From: Chloranthus sessilifolius
Taxonomy: Eukaryota > Streptophyta > Magnoliopsida > Chloranthales > Chloranthaceae
Direction of reading: 5' to 3'
DNA: 64,000 nt
NCBI GenBank assembly: GCA_021018995.1
Contig: CM037588.1
Coordinates: 146,277,725-146,341,724, forward strand
Shown here: positions 35,302-44,767 of the stretch, one piece after another
Numbering within the stretch: the stretch's first letter is position 1
Layout of the letters: each line of letters starts with the position of its first letter
Position numbers and translations under genes: made by a program
The notes under the pieces: generated by a model
Databases searched by the model: none
Seen by the model: only the letters and a program-made list of their open reading frames with translations
What the model was told of the DNA's origin: nothing

Positions 35302-38300
35302 GTACCTTACAATTATATCAAGAAAACGACGGCGATCGTTGTAATGCATGAGTTCTGATAGACCCAGGGTCTACTCACTCGTTTGTGACTCCAGAATTTG
35401 TGGGAAGATTGAAGGTCGTTCTCGAAGCATTGGAGTTTATTTTCAATGTGTCAGTTCCTACGGGAAGCTCAGTGACCACTGACACATTTTGCTGATCTAT
35501 TATTGTGCGAGTTGAGGATCGCAAGATGATGACGAATCTCATTTTGTTGAATATGCAAGGATTTAATGTACTCCTTGACATGAATTGGCTATCCGCTTAT
35601 CATGCGAGCGTTGATTGCCTATAAAAAGTTATCACTTTTCGTCCACCGAAGCAGAAATTATTCCGATTTATCGACGACAAGGGTAAGATTATACCGATCA
35701 TCTCCGTGGTACGAGCTGAACAGATGATGAAGAATGGGTGCAGTGGATACCTAGCATTTTTTAAAGAGAAACAGGAAGTAAAGAACGTCATCAATGATAT
35801 CTCGATTACGTGTGAGTTTTCGGACATATTTCAAGATGAATTGTCGAGATTGCCACCTGATCGCGAAGTGGAGTTCTCGATGGACTTAGCACCAGGCACT
35901 GAGCCAGTATCTAAAGCGCCTTACCGAATGACTCCTGTTGAGTTGAAAGAACAGTTACAAGAGTTATTGGATAAGGGCTTTATAAGACCTAGTGTGTCTC
36001 CGTGGGGAGCACCGGTCTTGTTTATCAAGAAGAAGGATGGGTTGATGAGAGTATGCATCAACTATCGTCAATTGAACAAGCTGACGATAAAGAACAAATA
36101 TCCCTTACCCAGGATTATTAATCTATTTAATTAGTTGCAAGGGGAGAGGTTCTTTACAAAGATTGACTTGAGATCGGGTTATCATTAGCTGAGAGTAAAA
36201 GCCGAAGATGTTCAGAAGACTGCGTTCAGAACCAGATACGGGCATTATGAGTTTCTGGTGATGCCTTTCGGCTTGACTAATGCACCAGCTTCATTTATGA
36301 ATCTTATGAACAGGGTGTTTAAACCACATCTTGATATATGCATGATTGTATTCATGGACGATATCCTTATTTACTCAAAGTCCAGAGAAGAACACAACCA
36401 ACACTTATGCATTGCACTACAGACGCTACGTGAGCATCAGTTATACGCCAAACTCAGTAAGTGCGAGTTCTAGTTAGAGCAGGTGAGTTTCCTAGGCCAC
36501 GTCGTCTCAGAAGCGGGTGTAACAGTTGATCCAGTAAAGATTGAGGCAGTAGTGGATTGGGAGCAACCAAAGACTGTGACCGAGATTCACTGTTTCCTCG
36601 GTCTGGCTAGGTATTACCGACGATATATAGAGGGATTCTCAAAGTTTTCAGGACCACTCACGCGACTTACAAGGTAAGATGTTAAATTTGAGTGGACCAG
36701 TGTATGTGAAGAGAGCTTCTAAGAACTTAAGAAACGACTTACCTCTGTGCCAGTGTTAGCTATTCCATGGGGCAGTGGGGGATTCGTTGTTTATAGTGAT
36801 GCTTCATACAGTGGTTTGGGTTGTGTCTAAATCAAAATAAGAAGATCATCACTTACGGATCGAGATAGTTAAAAGAGCATGAGAAGAACTATCCAACACA
36901 CGATCTCGAGTTAGCCGCAGTGATCTTTGCATTAAAGATATGGAAACATTATTTGTACAATAAAACCTTCGAGATCTTCATAGACCACAAGAGCCTCAAG
37001 TACTTGTTTATATAGAAAGCGTTGAATATGAGGCAACAGAGATGGATTGAACTCCTCAAGGACTATGACTGCTCAATTTAGTACCATGTAGGTAAAACAA
37101 ATGTCGTGGCAGATACTTTGAGTCTAAAGAATACAGCTCAGTTAGCTAGTCTTATTACGGGACTTCGTCAATGGAAATTGTTGGAAGACCGTTCCTTGTA
37201 TGATAAGAATATTGAGGTCAAGGTTTCAGGTGCATTGTTGGCTAACATTACAATCAGACCAACAATCTTTGACCGCATCTATGAGCTTCAGATGAAAGAT
37301 GTTGAGCACTTAAAAATAAGACAAGGTGTGACAGACGGTATCAGAGGAGACTTTTCAATTAAAAAAGATAGATCGTTACTATTCAGAAGATGTCTATGCA
37401 TACCGATTGACGCCGACATACAACAAACTATATTAGATGAAGCTCATAAGTCTAAATATACTATTCATCCTGGTGGTACCGAGATGTACTAGGATTTGAG
37501 GAAGAACTATTGGTGGAGAGGATTGAAAAAAGATATCGTCGAGTATGTTTCTAAATGCTTGGTGTGTTAGCAAGTAAAAGTAGATCATAGACACTTAGCA
37601 GGTCTATTACAACCTCTACCAATACTTGAATGGAAATGGGAGTCAATCTCCATAGATTTCATTATAGGATTGCTAAGGACGGTGAAGCGCCACATGCTAT
37701 ATGGTAGTTGTTGACCGACTAACAAAGTCAACACACTTCCTACCCTACAACACAACATATACGACAAGCAAACTGGCAGATTTGTATATGAGAGAGATCG
37801 TCCGATTGCACTGTATTCTGACGAGTATTGTTTCGGATTGTGACCCATTATATACCTCAATATTTTGGCAAAAATTTCAAGACAGCATGGGCACGAGATT
37901 AGATTTTAGTTCGGCATTCCATCCGCAAACCGACGGTCAGACTGAGAGAGTCAATCAAATCATTGAAGATATGCTTAAAGCTTGTATGATCGACTTTCAA
38001 GGATCATGGGATCAGCATTTTCCTTTGATTGAATTTGCATACAATAACAGTTTCCGACAAAGCATTGGAATGGCTCCGTATGAAGCGCTTTACGGACGGA
38101 GATGTAGATCTCTGATCAATTGGAAAGAATCAGGTGAAAATTTTATATTGGGCCCATAAGTGATAAAGAGAAATGTGGAAGTTGTTCATATTATTCGAGA
38201 AAGAATTAAGGCTGCTCAGAGTCCGCAGAAGAGTTATGTCGATATCAAGAAAACCAACGTGAATTTTCAAGTCGGAGATCACGTGTTTGTGTAGATTTCA

Positions 38301-38680
38301 CCGATGAAGGGTGGGAAGCGTGGGAAGCTAAGTCCCCTCTATATTGGACCGTTCGAAGTGTTGAGGAGAGTGTGGACGAAGTTGCATATAGGGTCACTTT
38401 ACTCCTGCAACTTGATAAAGTGAACGATGTATTTCACGTCTCCATGCTACGAAAGTATGTGAGGGATCCGACTCATACACTCGATGCACCACCGATTGAA
38501 GTTTACAAGGATTTGACCGTGGTGGAGGAACCAATGCAAATTTTAGACCGAACGAAATAGGTGTTGCATACAAAACGAATTCTCTTAGTGTTAGTCAAAT
38601 GGAAAAATCATTCTAAAGAGAAAGCTACGTGGGAGCGCGAAGCCGATATTCGCGACCAATATCCTTTGTTGTTTCAATGA
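35302..38680 (+). pseudogene. pol: Element B pol: protease, RT, RNase H, integrase, chromodomain
   Basis: Protease has VLIDPGSTHSFVTPEF (35350-35400). Reverse transcriptase has [23 protein letters not shown] and the catalytic FMDDILIYS (36353). RNase H has VVYSDASYSGLG (36790) and HYLYN. The integrase has an HHCC region (EAHKSKY to CLVCQQ-like, 37440-37570), a core running from the ISIDF region through SDCDPLYTSIFWQKF to HPQTDGQTERVNQ (37930), and PYEALYGRRC. The C-terminus, from EEPMQILDRTK through VKWKNHSKEKATWEREA, is a chromodomain of the kind that guides insertion to chromatin. At least ten stops are present, mostly TAG at expected CAG or TGG codons, plus a frame change near 38370. Confidence 0.88.
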
Positions 38681-39183
38681 ATGAGGAGATAAGTGAATTG
38701 TAAAAAGTCCTTATGCAACTCTTATTTCATGTATGATAACGCTATGATTTAGTGAAAATAAAACCGATGGAAAGTTTAAGCCTTACAATCAAAGAGGAAA
38801 TCGAATAATACAAGTTTTAAGTTTTTCTGTCAATTTCGACTGATCAAAATTAAACTCGATCGAATTATAAATTCGATCGATCGAAACCACCAAACAGGGA
38901 CTATTTTTACACTAAAATAGAAAATACACAATTCGACCGATCGAAAAAGAATTTCGTTCGATCGAATTTGAAATTCGACCGATCGAAATAGAAATCGTTC
39001 AATCAAGAATATTAAGTACTAGTGTGAATCTGAGAAATTCGACCGATTGAAAATTAATTCGTTCGATTGAATTTGATATTTCGATCGATCGAAATAAAAT
39101 TCGATAGATCAAAATCGTGAACCAGATCAGTTTAAGTCAATTTCGATCGATCGAAATTGAATTCGATCGATCGAATTGCGCAG
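38681..39183. repeat. CG-centred palindrome array upstream of element B aORF
   Basis: From about 38860 to 39180 there are about a dozen sites such as TTCGATCGATCGAAA and TTCGACCGATCGAAA, spaced 15-35 bp apart. They match the CG-centred arrays in both LTRs of B. The array begins after the pol stop and ends just before a TATA box, so it occupies the position of an upstream promoter region for the accessory ORF. Confidence 0.75.
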
Positions 39184-39362
39184 TATATAAGTGATTCGAC
39201 CATTTTAAAAATCAAAAAGAAGAAAATTTTTGGGGCTTTTCTTGGGATTTCTTTTGTGTTTGTTCTTGGAGATCAGAGGACCGATCTTTCAAGCATGGAT
39301 TCTTCCCGAGATTGAATCTAAACCTCGTCAACAAGGTAAAACCCTAAAATCTCAAGAACTTT
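39184..39362 (+). promoter_or_regulatory. Predicted TATA box and leader of element B aORF
   Basis: TATATAA (39184-39190) directly follows the palindrome array. The leader contains AAACCCTAAAATC (near 39340) and continues beyond element C with AAACCCTAG (near 50110). Those are telobox-like motifs often found in plant 5' leaders. After removing element C, the TATA box lies about 235 bp from the ATG at 50133. Elements C and D have the same order and similar spacing. Confidence 0.6.
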
Positions 39363-40131
39363 TGTGACAACCCGGATTTCGGCACCCTGAAACCCGTGCC
39401 ATCAGCACGATCATCTTGACCGTGCCCCTTAGCTAAGCACGGAACACTGGTATATCAAGCATTGCAATAAAATAATAAACGAAATTGCGAAATTTGAATC
39501 TATATTAATTAACTCTCCAAAAGACAGTTCTACCCTCATGCCTCTACATGAATGGAGAACCGATCCGAACCATCGATGATAGCAATCATCACGGATGGTT
39601 CGCCCCAAAAGAATAATCCCATCTATATATATATACATGGTTTAAACAGAATCAAGGCTTGACATACCAAGCCGTACAAAAACTCTCTCTAAAATCCCTC
39701 AAAGTGGCACAACGGAGTCCTCTAGAAGAAGTCCTCTGGAGGTGGCTCCAACTCTTCACCGGCCGCAAGGTCCGACTCACGGGATCGGCCTCCCTGAAAC
39801 CTCTCGGCTGCTAGTAGTGGACCTGCGACGTATAGTCTATAGGGTGAGCTACATCCTAGCTCAATAGGGAACAAACACGGTTGAACATATAAATTATAAC
39901 TCACATGTATTCTATGATATGCCATACATGATGTATCTATGCAGTTGTTAATGAAACAGAATAGAAGCATTTCATTTTACTGTTGATTACTTACATTTTC
40001 ATTTACTCATGAATGATGCTGAGAAGGCCTAAAGCAAAACTTAAACTTTCAACTTAAGTAATCCCCGAGCAATATAGCATCGAGCCCCGATGAGATACCC
40101 ATCATCGTCATCTATATAGACAGTTTTAACC

Positions 40132-41244
40132 GTATTCCCTGGGAATACAAATAGTACCCAAGCCCCTTTCCCCTGGGGATTGGTGGCGGGGTTTTACTTG
40201 TCTCAATCAACACCCCTGGGGTGTGCTTACCATGTACGGATAAGCCTCCGCACTGGCCTACGGTTTCGCCGCCGTATCGGTCACGGATATCCTGCCGTGT
40301 CAGTCGTGGATATCCCGCCACGTCGGTGGGGTACCCTATCAAACCTCAAATAACAAAAATATCGGTGCCTTACATATAGTTATTCATCGTATAAATGTGC
40401 TATCTTATATCAGTTAGGCCCTATCAAACATGATTCAATCCTTGGATACATCCCTGGGATGTATCCATTTACTTGCATCACACCTGATGCCCTTATCTCT
40501 TTACTTCTTCATCCCCTGGGGATGGCTCATTATGATTACTCTTATGAATGTCACACACACACACTTTTCACAATTTCTTAAGAAATAAACATTTGAATTT
40601 AATTCTATATCACTACATACATGCTCTTGTAAAATAAGGTACATGTTCAAGGTGTTCCCTACCTCAAGTCTTCATTTGTTCAATGCATCAAGGTCCCCCG
40701 TGGCTCCTTGTGCACTAGTCCACACGTACCACCTATGGTACCACATATCAGGTGAAACACATCACAAAGGATGCAATAAAGAAGGTATAAGATCCTCCAA
40801 GAATCTTAAAGTCAAACCCAAAAGTCAACATAATCTATCTCAGTCGATTAATCGATTTCCAAAATCGATTAATCGAAGGTCAATATCGATTAATCGAAGC
40901 AATTTCGATTAATCGAAATTCTCCTTTTCGCAAAGTCGATTCTCAGTTCGAACAGTCGAGCTTTCATTCGATTAATCGAATCCAATTTCGATTAATCGAA
41001 ATTCTTCTTTTCGCAAAGTAAATTCACTGTTCGAACAGTCGAGTTTTCATTCGATTAATCGAATCCAATTTCGATTAATTGAAATCCTTCTTTTCGCAAA
41101 GTCGACACCCAGTTCGAACAGTCGAGTTTTCATTAGTTGATTAATCGATTCCAAATCGATTAATCGAAAACTAAAATCGATTAATCGAAATCCCATTTCG
41201 ATTAGTCGATTTTTCCTCAAGTCATTTCCTCCAACCCCTGGGGT
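40132..41244. repeat. Six odd palindromes with core CCC-T-GGG
   Basis: Each has the centre CCC-T-GGG but different, still complementary, outer bases: GTATTCCC/GGGAATAC (40132-40148), TCCCC/GGGGA (40169-40179), ACACCCC/GGGGTGT (40210-40224), GGATACATCCC/GGGATGTATCC (40444-40466), CATCCCC/GGGGATG (40510-40524) and ACCCC/GGGGT (41234-41244). The other LTR of C and the LTR of D repeat most of them. In D the first has lost the CTG centre (now ACA) but kept both arms. Confidence 0.7.
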
Positions 41245-41410
41245 CCACTGGAGGTTCTCAGTCGATTAATCGATCCCCAAATCGATCAATCGAAATCCAA
41301 AGTCGATTAATCGAAATTAAATTCGATTAATCGAAATCGTGGTCCTCTGACCTTTCAACTTCCTGGCCAATTTCGATTAATCGAAACCCAATTTCGATTA
41401 ATCAAAATTG
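40847..41410. repeat. TA-centred palindrome array in element C 3' LTR
   Basis: About twenty copies of TCGATTAATCGA or one-mismatch forms in 560 bp, often in pairs around AAATCC or TTCCAA. They alternate with TTCGAACAGTCGAG and CTTTTCGCAAAGT units. The other LTR has the same array at about 48880-49490, with one extra pair of sites near its left end. Confidence 0.8.
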
Positions 41411-41995
41411 TCAGATTCAGCCCCCCTTCAAGTTGTTCTTCCCAATCTTCTTCCATACTTTTTCCTCTATTTTTCTAAGCCATTATCCTATGATTTAACC
41501 CAATTTAACCACAACTTAACCCCTATAATCTATGTATCTTATTTACAAAAATTTTACCTTGAATAGATCTCAAGTTGATTTCAAATCAATGGTTGGAAGG
41601 CTAGGGTTTCCAGCTTTGGTTCTAACGGATCCCTTGCGTCGAATCCGGCGTTTATTGCTTGAATCTCTCTTCCTCAACTAGCATTCACTCCTTGCATTAA
41701 TCACTCTCTTCACTCTCTCTCTCTTCTTTACTCTACTTCAACAACCCAAAATACACATGTAGGGTTATTAAACCCTTTTATCCTCTTTTCTCACTTGTGT
41801 GTTGAGCACATATACCGCGGTAGGTATATACGACTTCACATTTACAGCACACACCACATAATCACTCAAACTATCACATCTCATCCGTTCATCACATTCT
41901 ATGCTAACTCTTGATCTTCTGATTGGTCAAACTTGTGACCAATCGGGCACGGATCCCGAGCTCATAGTTTTTGCGTGATTTTTCGGGTTATTACA

Positions 41996-42040
41996 TCCTC
42001 CCCACCTTGGGAATTTTCGTCCTCGAAAATAACCCAAGGC
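41996..42040 (-). other. Element C polypurine tract and preceding conserved block
   Basis: On the minus strand the sequence is ATTTTCGAGGACGAAAATTC, then CCAAGGTGGGGAGGA, then the LTR start TGTAATAACCC. The same block precedes the right LTR of B and the LTR of D. It is typical of Tekay/Del-like elements. Confidence 0.85.
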
Positions 42041-42321
42041 ATGGCTGTCTGGGTTTCTTTCTCTATTTCCCCCCCCCCTTCTCACACTCCAGGTGAGGTG
42101 GTCGAGTAGACCCAGAGGCATTCAAGTATTCACACATTCACACAGACAAGTATGGAAGTAAAATTTAACGAAAATGCTTAATGTCACAAAAATTGGATTT
42201 GTATTAAAGATTGGAAAACTTTACAATGCCAACAAGTGGCGTACAACAAAATACATAGGTATACAGTCAAAATGCAAAATACATATAAACTCAAACAGTC
42301 CCCTCGCCAAGCTGAGATGTG

Positions 42322-43824
42322 CTACGGTGGTGGTGGAGTCTGCTGAGCTGCTCTGCTGCGGTGGTGGCGATGGTCTGCTGCGTCTCGATCGTGAGCAGAC
42401 ATGGATGTAGAAGGAGCCGCGTCTGTGGTGGGATGGAAGACGGGTCCTCTATGGAAGGCGGTGCGTCCAGCCGTCCACTCCTCCTCCTGGGCGAGGTAGC
42501 GGCGGTAGTCGGTCGGGTAGATGTGGCGGAGGGTGTGGAACATCAAAAAGTCCATCCGTCGGTTCATCCGGTCGTTGTTGGCTTCCATGCGAGCCAACAC
42601 GTCCTCGATGGTAGGACCGGATGGGGCGGCGCGCCGGCGGTAGGATGAGGTGGGTGTCGCGGGCGCGGAGTGGGTAGGTGGTGTCGGTGAGGCTGCTGTG
42701 TGAGAGGTGGCCCTCTCCACGGATGGCTCTGCTGCGGCAGGGTGTGCCCCACCCACGGGTGGGTCCTGCTGAGGTGGTGGGGGTGGTGGCGGTGCTACTG
42801 CTGCTGCTGGGGCGGGAGCGGGACCCGGAGCCGGTAGGGTCCGCTTCAGTAGGTTATAGCTACGGGCCCATGAAGACCTAGAGAATGTCTTCACGCAGTC
42901 CGTAGCTCTCACCTCGTAAGGAGAGACGGTGTAGGACGGATCGTTGGAGTAGCACTCCAACATGCTCGATACTAGGCGAGCGTAGGGCATCTTCTCCTTG
43001 GGCCTTAGGTTGCCCTTCATCAGTTTGCCCTTTATGTATCTCATCCCCTCAAGGATGAGCATGGTGGCATCAAACCACCGGCCACAGAAGGCCGAGTAAA
43101 GTGTCTGCTGCACTTTCTCCACGCGCTCGGTGTCGTGGCGCATAGGGTACAAATTGCACTTGACTACCGAGTCAAGCATCCACATATACGGTGGAAGGTC
43201 AACCCTCTTGATGGAGGAGCCCGACCCCTTCTTGCCGTTGGTCATGCGGGTCATGACCTCCTCAAAACGGGGTTCCTCCTCAAAAGGTGGAAACAGGGTA
43301 GTCTCGGGGGTGAACTCGAGGTAGCACTCGAGCACCTCATGTATGTGACGCCGAGTGATTGTGTACAGACGACCCTCGATCGTGGTCAAAATGCAGTCAT
43401 CGGTAGGGCCATCGGTTAGCCCTTGGTAAAAGAGTCTAACCAATCGAGGGTAGTAAGAACCCCGGATTGGTTTTAGAAGGTTGCCGAGGCCGGCATTGTT
43501 TAGGTAGTTTCGAGCCCATTGGGTCTCGCCCGGCACATCGGGATCGGTAAAAAGGGTAGGGTCGATGATATATTCGACCTCAAAGGTCTTGGCTGCCCAC
43601 CATTCATTTGGTTGCACCATATTGGTGGGTGGTGGTGGTATGGGCGTGGATTCGCGGGAAGACTCGCGCATGGATGCGCTCGTCGAACCGGAGGTGGTCT
43701 CCGATTCCGACGGTGAAGGAGTCCTCACCGGCGATGGGGTAGGTGGTGGTGGTGCGGCGTTCTTACGCCTAACCGGTAGCTTGGAGGTTGCCTTCTTTGA
43801 AGACAATCGGGTTTTAGGCGGCAT
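42322..43824 (-). CDS. Element C aORF: accessory protein, 500 aa, open
   Basis: A complete ATG-to-stop frame on the element's sense strand between pol and the 3' LTR. Residues 1-22 are basic (RLSSKKATSKLPVRRK) and could be a nuclear localisation signal. Residues 23-70 are Pro/Ser-rich. Residues 73-330 form the conserved core with EWWAAKTFEVEYIIDP, NLLKPIRGSYYPRLVRLFYQ (115-134), TITRRHIHEVLECY, YMWMLDSVVKCNLYPMRHD and RWFDATMLILEGM. Residues 331-402 are a Pro/Ala linker. Residues 403-450 are a second conserved helical block ending YPTDYRRYLAQEEEW. The core is shared with the aORFs of B and D, and the PRLV.LFY motif with F. I recognise no enzyme motif. It resembles sequences labelled putative plant transposon protein. 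A DNA-binding role is only inferred from the arrays beside it. Confidence 0.75.
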   Translation of the reverse strand: MPPKTRLSSKKATSKLPVRRKNAAPPPPTPSPVRTPSPSESETTSGSTSASMRESSRESTPIPPPPTNMVQPNEWWAAKTFEVEYIIDPTLFTDPDVPGETQWARNYLNNAGLGNLLKPIRGSYYPRLVRLFYQGLTDGPTDDCILTTIEGRLYTITRRHIHEVLECYLEFTPETTLFPPFEEEPRFEEVMTRMTNGKKGSGSSIKRVDLPPYMWMLDSVVKCNLYPMRHDTERVEKVQQTLYSAFCGRWFDATMLILEGMRYIKGKLMKGNLRPKEKMPYARLVSSMLECYSNDPSYTVSPYEVRATDCVKTFSRSSWARSYNLLKRTLPAPGPAPAPAAAVAPPPPPPPQQDPPVGGAHPAAAEPSVERATSHTAASPTPPTHSAPATPTSSYRRRAAPSGPTIEDVLARMEANNDRMNRRMDFLMFHTLRHIYPTDYRRYLAQEEEWTAGRTAFHRGPVFHPTTDAAPSTSMSAHDRDAADHRHHRSRAAQQTPPPP

Positions 43825-44044
43825 ATTGGGGAAACTAGGGTTTATCTATTTCAAACGACAAAGGAAAGTATAAATCTAGGGTTTACCGTGGTTTTGGATG
43901 TGATTGCGGAAGAGAATCGACGGCAAATCCCAACCCTAGGGCGTCGGATGGTCAGAGAAAAGGAAGAAGATCAAACGCTCAAAAAAACCTCAAAGTGAAA
44001 TGATTTCGAATGCCAAAGAAAATCCCCAATTTTCAATATATAGG
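43825..44044 (-). promoter_or_regulatory. Predicted promoter and leader of element C aORF
   Basis: On the minus strand a TATA box (CCTATATATTG, 44044-44034) lies just after the palindrome array. The roughly 200-nt leader holds two AAACCCTAG telobox-like motifs (near 43880 and 43840) before the ATG at 43824. Element D has the same layout with TATATAAATA and two AAACCCTAG motifs, and B has it with TATATAA. Conservation of the order in three copies supports a real promoter. Confidence 0.6.
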
Positions 44045-44049
44045 CCCCG

Positions 44050-44620
44050 GCTCGATTAATCGAAATCCAGAATCGATTAATCGAGATTTCAAACTAAGTT
44101 AAGCCGCGTAAAATCAATTAATCGATTTCCCAAATCGATTAATCGAAAGTCAAATTTGATTAGTCGAAACCATTTCGATTAATCGAAATCGTGTCTGTTT
44201 AAAATTTTAAAATTTTGAGCTCACTGGCGCGAGCCAGTCGATTAATCGAAATCCATTTCGATTAATCGAAATTCCAAAATCGATTAATCGAATTTAGTTT
44301 CGACTAATCGAAATCGGGCTATAACTTCTAATTTTTCCAGAATTCCTTAAATTATTCGATTAATCGAAATCCATTTCGATTAATCGAAATTCCAATTTCT
44401 TCTAAGTCCCTAAAGTAAATCGATTAATCGAATTATTATTCGATTAATCGAATTTTCAAAATCGATTAGTCGAGATTCCAATTCGATCAATCGAAATGTG
44501 TCTTCATGTATATTCTAACTCCCCTTTCAACTTCTAGTCACTGGCACATGCCAGTCGACTAATCGAATAAAATCGATTAATCGAAATTCCAAATCGATTA
44601 ATCGATTTGAAATTCGATTA
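44050..44620. repeat. TA-centred palindrome array upstream of element C aORF
   Basis: About twenty TCGATTAATCGA sites or near matches in 570 bp, many as TTCGATTAATCGAAA. They lie between the end of the chromodomain frame (44768) and the TATA box (44034). Motif type and density match the array in C's own LTRs. Confidence 0.8.
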
Positions 44621-44767
44621 ATCGGTTTTGCCCAACTTCTACAGAATTTTAATCTCTTTATTTCTTTGACTATTTTTGACAATTTATGACAGATTGGATC
44701 AAGATTTCTATTGAATTACGAGCATAGTGGAGATTTCACAAACATGTTTGTGGTTTACATTGAATTA

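Larger units (their letters stand above)
39363..41995 (-). repeat. Element C 3' LTR
   Basis: Plus-strand TGTGACAACCCGG to GGGTTATTACA, so TGTAATAACCC to GGGTTGTCACA on the element's strand. It adjoins a polypurine tract at 41996. It contains the CACGGATATCC module (40262-40332), a series of CCC-T-GGG palindromes and a TA-centred palindrome array. A GGATAAAAGGG sequence near 41790 on the minus strand is a possible LTR TATA box. Confidence 0.9.

Noticed and set aside
40847..41410. Regularly spaced short repeats suggesting a CRISPR array
   Set aside because: The repeats are 12-bp palindromes with variable spacing in a plant LTR, with spacers of the same composition and no cas genes. Equivalent arrays occur in several LTRs.
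42319..42881. Plus-strand frames opposite the aORF of C, and similar frames opposite D
   Set aside because: They are shadows of the GC-rich, Pro/Ala-rich minus-strand coding region.
43846..43886. A possible intron in the aORF leader of C (GTAAACCC ... ATAG), with counterparts in B and D
   Set aside because: The predicted segments are only about 40-53 nt, shorter than plant introns normally are. The repeated AAACCCTAG is better explained as telobox-like motifs.
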